NCBI GenBank assembly: GCA_002633005.1
Contig: NMRA01000182.1
Span: 131,077 to 195,076 of the forward strand
Direction: 5' to 3'
Origin: Phoronis australis
Lineage: Eukaryota > Phoronida > Phoronidae
DNA length: 64,000 bases
How positions within the stretch are numbered: position 1 is the stretch's first letter; the number at the start of each line of letters is the position of its first letter. The notes under the pieces were generated by a model. It saw nothing but the letters and a program-made list of their open reading frames with translations. It had not been told where the DNA came from and ran no database searches. A program made the translations under genes and the position numbers. Of the stretch, positions 48,487-58,786 are shown one piece after another.

Positions 48487-51150
48487 ATGACAATACTGGG
48501 CAACAAATGTCAACTAGTGCAGCTGCTGATGACGGCCATAGTGGTGACTGTGGCTGCTGATGATGTATGTAGGGAGATGTGTCATGTCATTTATGAAGTG
48601 GACAACCAAACCTACACCCAGACGTACCAGAGTTATCACAGCATGTTGTCAGTCCTACCACACAACATCGTATCACTGACGTTACCAGAAAGGTGCCAAG
48701 TTCTTGCCCTAAAGCAGAATGAGTTACAACACTTCAGCAAGCTGCAAAGGTTGTGGCTGAGACTTTGTGACATCAGGGTGAATATCTACGGTTCGGTGTT
48801 TGTCGGGCTGATAAACCTCACACACCTGACTCTTGACTTCTCACACTTCAATGGCGAAATCCAACCAGAAATATTTGAACCCATACAGCAGCTGCAAACA
48901 CTGAAAATTCTGCCCCATAATGACTCGCCAAAACAAATAATCGACATTGTGGCCATGCTACATTACTTACAAAACTTACAACATTTAAGTCTAAGCACAT
49001 ACACTACTATGGAGCCCATTATAATTAAGAAACAATTAATTCATCGACCTTCCATCATTTCACTAGACTTCAGCTATAACAAATGGAAAACTATGCCATG
49101 TTTACCAATTTTTCCCAATCTGAGAAATTTAAACCTTTCCGGAAACTATATTCGGGAAATATATCTTCAAAAGTACTGTCTTGAAACCAAGAATATTTCA
49201 ATCGATCTGACCAACAACAGTATACACAGCATTTACAAAAGAGATTTTGAGAATTACAAAAATGTAAGACTTATTTCTCTGGACTTTTCTAACACAAAAC
49301 TGTCTCAGCTAGGTAAAAAGGCATTGGATCACTTGCGAAAACGACAGACGGCAATAGGTACATTAACTATTGGTCACAATACAGATATACAATATGCTCC
49401 TCAATTTTTTGCAAAATTATTCATACAACTTGAAAAGGTCAAAATCCATAGTCTAGCATTGTTTGGCAAAACAGTTGAGCTGAAACAAACCGATTACCAC
49501 TTTCCAATATCCACATCAATGACACGTTTTTCACTAACCTATGCTAAAATCCCGATAATTTTAAAAAATTCCTTTTCGAAACTAACAAATCTAGAATTTT
49601 TAGATTTATCTCACAATGAAATAATGGATATTCGCCCAAAGGCTTTCACGGGATTGGAAAACTTACAAACGCTGATATTTACAGGAGATAAGCCTCAAAC
49701 TGTGATCGGTATGAAGTCTTTGCTCAACAACTTGAATGAAATGAAACAACTAAAAAATCTGCTAATGAACAAGATGGGTAGGTGGCAGGTCGATACTACC
49801 AGACTAGAGTTAACAGGATTAACAAACCTCGAGTATTTAGATTTATCTGATAATGATATTCAAATGAATCTGAAGTTTGTTGTCAGTAAAGCAAAAATTG
49901 TAAAAGCAAACAACATATTATGTAAATGCCAACAACTGCCATGTGTTAATTTGGAACAAAATTCTCAAATCCAAGTGCTAGAAGTGAGAAATAGTTTGGG
50001 TTGTATTTCATCACTCACAAATCAAACGGTCTACTCAAACTTGTTGACCTTGGACGCTAGCCAAAATGCTAACTTCTCCCTTGATTCCCAACTGGTCAAT
50101 ATACAAATGCCTAGACTTAAAACCTTAAGATTGTCAAACAACAGTATAGAGCAATTAAACAATAAAACATTTGCTAAGGTTCTGGAACTGCAATGCATAG
50201 ATCTATCCTTCAACAAACTAACTCTCATAAAACAAGGTGTTTTCTCAAAGCTAATTTCTCTCAAGGATTTGAAGTTAAACAACAACAGGATTTCCAACAT
50301 TGACGCAAATAATTTTAATAGACTCGTTTACCTAAAGAGCTTGTACCTTTACCAAAATAGCTTTGACTGCAACTGTGAGCTACGTCAGTTAAGAGATTGG
50401 CTCAAGAAGGAAGAGCAACTACAGGTGAAGGTGGATACTTGTAAATATCCAACGCAGTTAAGACACGCCTCCATAGATACATTTCATCTCAATTGGATAG
50501 ACTGCGATGGACACATTTACATCGTCATCACAACATCAGCCGCTGGATTCATTCTTTTGATCACTCTTCTACTGGCATTAACCTACTACAGGTTGGACAT
50601 TAAGTATTGGTACTTCTTTAAATACAAGTACAGAAACCGCAAACCAACAGAAAACAACATGTATGATGCCATGGTGTGTTACCATGTAGATGATGTGCTG
50701 TGGATTAAGGACAATCTAATGCCCCAGTTGGAAGAAGGAAAGGAACACCAGTTTAGACTATGTGTTCATCACCGAGATTTTGATGTTGGTGAGTTTATTA
50801 AACAAAACATCATCAACAGTATGAACAACAGTAGCAAGATCATATTTATCATGACGAGAAAATTCATGGACAGCGAGTGGGGCCAGTTTGAACTGGAGAT
50901 GGCGTTGATGAGACTACCGGAGGTTAAATGTCAGTATGTCATAATGGTGATGTTGGAGAAGATCCCCAAGAAACAGCTCAAGGCCAAACTTCGCTGTTTC
51001 ACTCGTCACCTGACCTACATAGAGTGGCCTTTGGGTGATAACATTGGACAGCGAGAACAGGATCATTTTTGGAAGAAGCTGATACTGGCAATGATGGAAG
51101 ATAAACAGACTACATCTGAGGATGAAAATACACCCCTCCTTCAACAGTAG
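48487..51150 (+). CDS. TLR: Toll-like receptor, tandem copy 2 (887 aa)
   Basis: The ATG at 48487 is chosen because it aligns with the only possible start of copy 1 and is directly followed by the signal peptide (LVQLLMTAIVVTVAADD). The frame also stays open up to 48370, but that stretch crosses a conserved splice acceptor. Domains are as in copy 1: signal peptide, LRR ectodomain, LRR C-terminal cap, transmembrane helix, and a TIR with YDAMVCYH, RDFDVG and FW. From the C-terminal cap into the TIR domain the DNA is nearly identical to copy 1 for about 500 bp, while the ectodomain has scattered replacements. That fits recent duplication or gene conversion. There is one residue fewer than copy 1, after the NFSLDS segment. 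Confidence 0.94.
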   Translation: MTILGNKCQLVQLLMTAIVVTVAADDVCREMCHVIYEVDNQTYTQTYQSYHSMLSVLPHNIVSLTLPERCQVLALKQNELQHFSKLQRLWLRLCDIRVNIYGSVFVGLINLTHLTLDFSHFNGEIQPEIFEPIQQLQTLKILPHNDSPKQIIDIVAMLHYLQNLQHLSLSTYTTMEPIIIKKQLIHRPSIISLDFSYNKWKTMPCLPIFPNLRNLNLSGNYIREIYLQKYCLETKNISIDLTNNSIHSIYKRDFENYKNVRLISLDFSNTKLSQLGKKALDHLRKRQTAIGTLTIGHNTDIQYAPQFFAKLFIQLEKVKIHSLALFGKTVELKQTDYHFPISTSMTRFSLTYAKIPIILKNSFSKLTNLEFLDLSHNEIMDIRPKAFTGLENLQTLIFTGDKPQTVIGMKSLLNNLNEMKQLKNLLMNKMGRWQVDTTRLELTGLTNLEYLDLSDNDIQMNLKFVVSKAKIVKANNILCKCQQLPCVNLEQNSQIQVLEVRNSLGCISSLTNQTVYSNLLTLDASQNANFSLDSQLVNIQMPRLKTLRLSNNSIEQLNNKTFAKVLELQCIDLSFNKLTLIKQGVFSKLISLKDLKLNNNRISNIDANNFNRLVYLKSLYLYQNSFDCNCELRQLRDWLKKEEQLQVKVDTCKYPTQLRHASIDTFHLNWIDCDGHIYIVITTSAAGFILLITLLLALTYYRLDIKYWYFFKYKYRNRKPTENNMYDAMVCYHVDDVLWIKDNLMPQLEEGKEHQFRLCVHHRDFDVGEFIKQNIINSMNNSSKIIFIMTRKFMDSEWGQFELEMALMRLPEVKCQYVIMVMLEKIPKKQLKAKLRCFTRHLTYIEWPLGDNIGQREQDHFWKKLILAMMEDKQTTSEDENTPLLQQ

Positions 51151-51701
51151 TGGGACATATTTAGACTGGACTAGAGTGTTAAAAACCAATTCTTTACTTA
51201 ACACAACTGACAAGCAAAAGTGGTGGATTTTTCCATATTTTCATAATCCTCCTTAAACAATGTTGTAAACAGCATTGTTTACATTGACAAGATCAGTGAA
51301 TACCACTTTCTGTTGGTGTGCAGTGCGTATCAAGAATTTCAGGTGCAATACTTAAGTGGTTGTTTTTTGTCATTCTCTCACATTATTTTAATTTCTCATA
51401 ATAACTGTGTTACAATTTACTGTCTAGTTTGTACTGTACCTGACAATTTACTATCTTGCAATTCTTATATTTTAGGCCATTGGCCATATGTACGTTCAAA
51501 TGCATGTATGCATATCTACATATTCCAATAAATATCATAAAATTAAAGCACACACTCCCTTTACTTCAACTGCTAGTATTCTAGAAACTGTTTTACAAGT
51601 GTAATGAGTCATGTCTGAGTGTGTTTACATAGATCATTAACGCAGTGTTTTAAACTGAAACTAAATACGATGGAAGGCAGAGCCTTGATGCCATCAAAAG
51701 T
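51151..51701 (+). other. 3' UTR and conserved 3' flank of TLR copy 2
   Basis: It is homologous to 45743-46324. The AATAAA lies at 51527-51532. About 30 bp present in copy 1 (CTACTGACAGTTC onward) are missing. Confidence 0.7.
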
Positions 51702-54480
51702 ATAACAGGAGCAACACAGAGCATTGAAATACGCCCACGAATGCACCCCAAACGATGTGCTTCTAGGGTTGTTTATTTGTACCATAAAAATGGCCACTAG
51801 ATAGTGCTTAATCCATTGAATCCAACCGAAATCGGGAACATGACATCACTTTTTAAAAAGACAGCTATTTAATAAATTCCATAAAAATCTACCAAGGAAC
51901 TTCAGCTAAACAAAGGAAAGCAGAAAAGAATGAAATTGCCACTAGAGGACACAGCGTTTGTCGGATCCGTCGCCATCTGTTGTTAACTTCATATTAATAC
52001 ACATAATAAATTGACGAAAAGATTCTGCAGTCGGTTTGGGAGATACAGCTATGGGCACAAAACAAAACTGCCACTAGGAGTCGCCACAGCAGTTGAAGTC
52101 GCCATCGACAACTGTCCTCTTCACACTTAAAACATACAATTTTCTAAATCATCCTCAGAATGATTTGGTTGATAGAGGGGCCGATGTCAAAAAACACACG
52201 AAATCAGCAACCATGGCCACTAGGTGGCGCAAAATACCTCGAATCCATCCAAAAACGAAAGGTTGTCCACATCTCACCACTAGATGCCTAGCTATATTCC
52301 AAACTTTATGAAAATCCATTGAGGATCTTTGAAGATACAGGGGCAAGCGTAAACAACTAAAATTGCCATCAGGGGATACACTGTTAATCAGATACGTTCG
52401 AAAGTCGTCATCGGTCATTGACAACTTAATACAAGAGCAACGCAGAGCGTTGAAATGCGCCCACAATTGCACCGTATATGGTATCCTCCTAGGGTTCTTT
52501 ATTGGTACCATGAAGTGGCCAGTAGAGGGCATACATGTAGTATGTTGTACTTTGCAAAATGGAAAGGCATGGTCATTGTCTCATCAATAGGCTAGGGGCA
52601 AAATGTGAGTGATCTTCATAATACAAGCACATCCTATACATCAGTTGCTTAAAGCACCATAGAAACATAGAATTAAAAACAAATTTACCAACATACGAGA
52701 TTAGCACAGCAATAGAATGCAAGAAACAAATTTCTACTTGGAACTTTTCCTTCATAGTCATGAAGTAACACAAAATATACACCTGAAGACCTATGAAAAT
52801 ACAGAGGTCAATGTAAAGAAATAAAATTGCCACTAGGGGGCACACTGGTAGGCGGATCCGTCCAAAAGTCGTCCTCTGTTGTTAACATCATATAAATACA
52901 CTTATTAAATTTCGTAAAGATCCTGCGAACAGTTTAGGAGATACAGCCATAGGCGCAAAAAAAAAACTGCCACTAGGAGGTGCCACAGTAGTCCAAATCG
53001 TATGAAAATCATTGTCAGCTGTCCTCTTTATAGTAAGCACATACATGCCAATTTTCACAATCATCCTTTGAGCGGTTTGGTTGATAGAGGGGTGGACGCA
53101 AAAATACAGACTCGAAACCAGTAAAAATGGCCACTAGGTGGTGCAAACTACGTCGAATCCATCTGAAAACGGGAGGATAGCGTCATCTCACTAATAGGTG
53201 CCTACATACCAAATTTTATGAAAATTCGTTCAGAACTTTTGAAGATACAAAGGTAAGCGTAAAAAACTAAAATTGCCACTAGGGGACACACCGGTAGTTG
53301 GATCCGTCCAAAAGTCGTCATCTTCCGTTGTTAACATCATATAAATATACTTACACAAATTCGTAAAGATCCTGCGAACGGTTTAGGAGATACAGCCATA
53401 GTCGCAAAAAAAAAAAAAAACTGCCACTAGGAGGTGCCACAGTAGTCGAAATCGTCGGATAATCATCGTCAACCGTCCTCTACATATTAAGCATATACAT
53501 GCCAATTTTCACAATCATCCTTTGAGCGGTTTGGTTGATAGAGAGGTGGACGCACAAAAACAGACTCGAAAACACTAGGTGGCGCAAATTATTTTGAATC
53601 CATCTGAAAACGAGAGGATAGCGTCATCTCACTAATAGGAGCCTACATACCAATCATGAAAATCTGTTCAGGACTTTTGAAGATACAAAGGTAAGCGTAA
53701 AAAACTAAAATTGCCACTAGGGGGCACACCGGTAGTCAGATCTGTCCGAAAGTTCGCACATACCCTCCCATTCATGAATGGAACATATGTGCCAAATTTC
53801 ATGAACGTATGTCAAAGGGTTTTGGAGATAAAGCAGCGGACGCCGGACACTGGACGGACGCCCACCGGATGGACGGACGGACGGACAGACGGAGATGACG
53901 GCATAATGCGTCCACATATAAATATGTAGGCGCATAATAAATACACTTGATAATTTAGGAAAGACCCTGCAGATGGTTTAGGAGATACATCCATGGGTGC
54001 AAAACAAAACAAAACTGCCACTAGGAGGTGCCACAGTAGACAAAGTCTTTGGAAAATCATCGTCAGCTATCTTCTTCATAGTAACAACATACATGCTAAT
54101 TTTCACAATCTTTAGCGCGATTATCTTGATGGAGAGGCGGACACCAAAAAACAAACTCAAAAACGGTAAAAATGGACACTACGGTAGGTCAGTGGCACAA
54201 AATACCTTGAATCCATCCGAAAACGGGAAAATAGTGTCATGTCACTAACAGATGCCTTATTATGCCAAATTTTATGAAAATCCATTGAAGACCTTTGAAG
54301 ATACAGACTGAGGTAAACATAGAAAACTAACTAGAGAACACGCCAGTAACTGATCTTTCCGAAACATCGCTCATGCCGTCCCATCCATAGAAGGAACACG
54401 TGCAAAATTTCATGAGCATACGTCAGAGTGTTTTGTGGAAGGAGAAGCAGATGGCCGATGGACAGACATCGGACGTGGAT
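51702..54480 (+). repeat. Array repeat block downstream of TLR copy 2
   Basis: 51702-52425 matches 46325-47060, so array and gene were duplicated together. Beyond that, a more regular section (about 52800-53730) shows a higher-order unit near 440 bp made of three ~145-bp monomers, seen twice. CTCF-like cores lie at 52217, 52519, 52830, 52970, 53131, 53424, 53572, 53714 and 54018. A GGACGGACGGAC microsatellite and right-end palindrome lie at about 53860-53935. 52540-52790 is less clearly repeat-derived. Confidence 0.85.
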
Positions 54481-55564
54481 GACGGCATAATGAATTTGAA
54501 TTCAGTTTCTTGAAACTTTTGAGTAACACTGGCATCCAACCACTCTACAAAAACTTGAATTTGTTTTGAAACCTCTGCCGTTGAACTTAATATTGTATGC
54601 ATTTCTGGTTGGCATGGCATTCTTTTTGAATCACTGCATTACTTTAATATAACCGATGAAAACGCAATTAATACCTCCTGGATTTTTTGTTGAGGGACAG
54701 TTATTGAGTTATTACGCCAAAGGGCCCATAATTCAATTTTACTTTGAGAGAAGATGTATTACCCCTTCCAGTATTGTGTGCCTACTCACACGGGCTCGGA
54801 AGGCTGTAACATTGAAATTATATGGTTACGATTTTTACAAACGTTGATACTGGCATAAAACACCAAATAATGGATCACTGTTGACCCTACAACCAATTCT
54901 TCGCAATATTTATGCAGTTCAAAAATTTGTTGACGTTCTTTCCAAAATAAAATTATTTTCCAACAGTACATTTGAAAATTATGCAAAATAAAACAATTTT
55001 CGATGGCAAGATGCGAATACCTGATGTAGTCATAACCAACAGCAATCGCTACACAAGGTACAATAGCGAGCTACTCTTTGAACATTTCCCAGCTTTAAAA
55101 TGCCTGCTGTCGTAACACTTAAAGCATTGTTTTTTAATGTTTATACAATTTCACTGTAACATTTCAACGTTTCTTGATTGTTGTACGTAAAATATACTTC
55201 ATGGCCAGAGGTAAAAAATTACATTTCTCCCAGAACAGTTAACGTTTGATTTTACCACGCCGTCGGTATATACCGAAAATATTTACATAATTCGTAAGAG
55301 AAAGTTGATAAACAGCGATTCACTAGAGTGGCCACTGGAGAACGAACAGCAGCCTTGTTTGTCCAAAGTTCATCGGCTAATTCATAAAACGGTAATTGCC
55401 GACTGAGGATACGCATAATTTAAATCAGTCGGCAAGGCAACCAGTTTGCCATCCCAACTGCTGATCGCAGAGGCGACTAAGCCGATGGCTCCTAGCACAT
55501 CATTGCTGGTTAGCTGCTGGTCAGTTAGACGACCAGTCGTCGACCGATTTTCGACTGGTCAGAC
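54481..55564 (+). repeat. Segmental duplicate (copy B), mainly 54962-55507
   Basis: It is homologous to 39107-39675. 54481-54961 holds no recognised feature. 55508-55564 contains CGACCAGTCGTCGACC-like short palindromic sequence. Confidence 0.8.
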
Positions 55565-57775
55565 AAAAATTTGTGATGTGTGCTGTAGGTGCCACAGTAG
55601 TCGAGGCTGTCAGAAAATCGTCATCAGCCGCCTTCTTCACAGTAAGGAAATTCAGGACAATTTTTAATAGAAGGGCAGACGCTAAACAAAAGACTCAAAA
55701 ATGGCCACTGGGTGATGCAAAATGCATTGAATCCATCCAAAAACAGGAGGATAGTGTCCAGGCCTTTATCCAGGATTTTGAAAATAGGGTGTCCAAAATG
55801 GGGTTCCCAATACTCCAGGGTGTCCATGATTCCGACGCGTAACCCCCCACCCCCAGCAATACCCCTAAATAAACAGATTTTTTTACAAAAAAATGCATAG
55901 ATCAAGGTTTTTACATCTAAATTTATAAAACAGCCTTCTATGGTGAGCATTTTACTAAAAAAAACCTGTGAAGACCAAGACTTTTACAATGCTGTCAATC
56001 AAGTGTCAAAATAGCAACAATGCATATACTTTAAATATACATTGTATATTTCTTCCTGCTTTGAAAAAAGAGCCCCCACTGTGAGCCTTCAGAGGCTTCC
56101 TAGTATTCATTACAATGTGTGAGTCCAAACTTGAAAGGTTCCTATTGACAGTGGGCGTCCAAATGATACATTGGGCGTTAGTGCTAGGGCGTCCAAATGG
56201 ACATACGCTGCATTAGCATCGTCTCATTAATAGATGCCTATGTGGCAAGTTTCATGAAAATCCGTTGAAGACCTTTGAAGATACAGAGGGAGGTAAAAGT
56301 AACAAAAATAAAATTGCCACTAAGGGGCACACCTGTATTCAGGTCAATCCAAAATCCATCCTAATCCCTTGTTAACTTCACAGGAACACATCTGCCAAAT
56401 GTCATCAAAATAACCTGAGTAGTTTAGGAGATACAGCTGCGGATGCCAGATGGCCTGACACACAAAGATGATGGCAATATTCACACACATATAATAAAGC
56501 AAAGCGGAGTTTTGAAATGCACCCGCGAATGCAGCACAAACAGTATGCTTCTAAGATTGTTTATTTGTATCATGAAAATGACACAAAAACATCGAATCCA
56601 TCCGAAACCAGGACATGCCATCACTTCTATAATAGAAAGCTCTTAAATACTAAAATTCATGAAAATCTGTCAAGGAATTCCAGATGAACAAAAGAGAATG
56701 GAAAAAATCAAACTGCCACTAGGGGGCAAAGCTTTCCTTGGATCTACTTGTAAGTTGTCGTTTCCTGTTGTTAGCTTCATATAAATACACTTACTAAATA
56801 TAATAAAGATCCCGAAGGGGGTTTAGGAGACACAGCTATGGGCACAAAACAAAACTACCATTATGTGGCCCCACAGTAGTCGAAGTCATCATCATCACAT
56901 GTGTTCTTCAAACTGAGGACATATGTGCCAATTTTCAAAATCATCCTGGCTTGAAATGGTTTGGTTGATAGAGGGGTGGAGCCAAAAAACAGACTCGAAA
57001 ACAACAAAAAAGAACACTAGGTGGGGCAAAATATCTCCATTCCATCCGAAAACGGGGGTATAGGGTCATCTCACCAAAAGATGCTTATTTTCCAAATTTT
57101 ATGAAAATACGTTGACGACCTTTGAAGACAGAGGTAAACATAAAACTGAAATTGCTACTAGGGGGCACACTGGTAGTCAGATCCATTCGAAAGTCGTCGT
57201 CTTCCGTTTAAAGATCATTCAAACGGTTAAGGAGATACAGCCATAGGCACATAAAAAAAGAAAACTGCCACTAGGAGGCGTTACCGTAGTTGAAATCGTC
57301 GGAAATCGTGGTCAGCTGTCCTCTTCATAGTAAGAACATAGATGCCAATTTTCACAATCATACTTAGAGCGATTGGGTTGATAGAGTGGACGCCAAAAAA
57401 CAGACTCGAAAACAGTAAAAGTGGCCACTAGGTGGCACAAAATACATCGGAAGAATCCGAAAATGCTTGGATAACATCATCTCACCAATAGATTCCTATG
57501 TGCCAAGTCTCATGATTATTGATTAAGGACCTTTGAAGTTAGAATTAAACGTAAAAACTAAAATATCCTCTAGGGGTACAACAGTATTCGGATCCGTCCG
57601 AAGTTCGTCGTCATCTGTAGACACCTTAAAAGGAACACATATGCCAAATCTCGTCAAGATCCTGTGAGGGGTTTAGGAGATACAGCTGCGGATGTCGGAC
57701 AAAGGACGCCCAGACACCTGGACGAACAGAGATAACGACAATATGCACCCCCATATCAATACGTGGGCACATAAA
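55565..57775 (+). repeat. Array repeat block upstream of TLR copy 3
   Basis: Monomers are as in the other blocks, with CTCF-like cores at 56317, 56716, 57156, 57268 and 57425. A right end followed by a left end lies near 56460-56500, and another right end near 57715-57775. It is interrupted by an unrelated insertion at about 55755-56215. Confidence 0.84.
55755..56215. mobile_element. Insertion of about 460 bp nested in the array repeat
   Basis: The related copy at 47300 reads GAGGATAGCGTTGTCTCATT without interruption. Here the same sequence is split by about 460 bp of unrelated DNA that contains several TGTCCA/GCGTCC repeats. The class of element is not recognised. Confidence 0.55.
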
Positions 57776-58345
57776 AATGAAATTGTTGAACCTCAATGGA
57801 TGCCAAGGTAATATATGCATGTTAACTATTTTGATTTGAGAATGAAACAATGATGGAGCTTGTAGAATTGACATGAAACAATTTTCAGTTTCTTGACTAG
57901 CTTGCCACCAGCTATTTCAGAGTTGACTGTTCATGTTATTCAATCTCAACAAAATAGCAACATTTCAGCACAATGGTTTGGGCTTAGCGAAACATTTGAG
58001 CATTATATCAATTGCCATCCCTTTCTTAGTTTGTATGGAAATTTTTCACCTATTTAGCCCAAAAATTCAGCGACGAATGAAAATTTGTTGACGGTCTTCT
58101 AAGATACAGAGGAAAAAGTAAAAAACTAAAATTGCCACTAGGTGGCAAACCTGCCATCTGATCCGTCCAAAAGTCATCGTCATCTGTTGCCAACTTCATA
58201 TAAAAACACCTGCAAAAGATCCTGTAGAGCGTAAAGGAGATACAGGTTTGGGCGCAAACACTGCGACAAGGTGCCCCCACAGTAGTCAAAGTCGGAAAAT
58301 CGTCAACAGCTATCCTCTTCAAAGTAAGAACACATATGCACATAA
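57776..58345 (+). repeat. Duplicated 5' flank of TLR copy 3 plus array remnant
   Basis: 57776-58090 matches 40864-41195. 58090-58345 is array repeat, with CCACTAGGTGGCAA at 58135. Confidence 0.8.
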
Positions 58346-58460
58346 ATTCTTGTAACACTGTTTTACTGCTACCCCTGGGGTCCATCTCTGTTGCCTAATA
58401 CCAAACATAAGAAGTCAGAAAGAAACTGTGATTACGAGCTATTCAAATCCCAGCTACGAG

Positions 58461-58786
58461 TAAGAAGCCAATTGGGAAATAAGCACTAACTTGTACAGCA
58501 GGAGTTGCCTTAGTCCAGAAAATGAAATGCATCATTCTCTCTATGAAAAAAAACAAAGTCAGCAAAATTTCACAAAGATCCACAGAGCGGTTTATGAGAT
58601 AGAGAGGCATCCACCATGTACAGGATGCCCAGACATAGATGACACAGCATGCACCCACATATCTAATATGTGGGTACAGCATTTCCAAACATGAAACAAA
58701 TCTTAATCTTTGTACTCAAATATCGGAGTCAATGTAGTCAAGGTAACTTGTATATAATTTCAGTCAGCAACAGGACAGAGAACAGA
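58461..58786 (+). promoter_or_regulatory. Conserved 5' flank of TLR copy 3
   Basis: The repeat-end palindrome CACCCACATATCTAATATGT followed by GGGT lies near 58651-58676. The candidate acceptor ATTTCAG ends at 58763, 23 bp before the ATG. Both have the same layout in copies 1 and 2. Confidence 0.5.

Noticed and set aside
53711-54060. Small frames within the repeat arrays, several per block
   Set aside because: They lie in non-coding tandem repeats, overlap on both strands and match no domain; no reverse transcriptase, transposase or Rep/helicase motif was seen in the arrays.
38329-58345. Reading the regular repeats as a CRISPR array
   Set aside because: The window is eukaryotic, the units are long, degenerate and without unique spacers of constant length.
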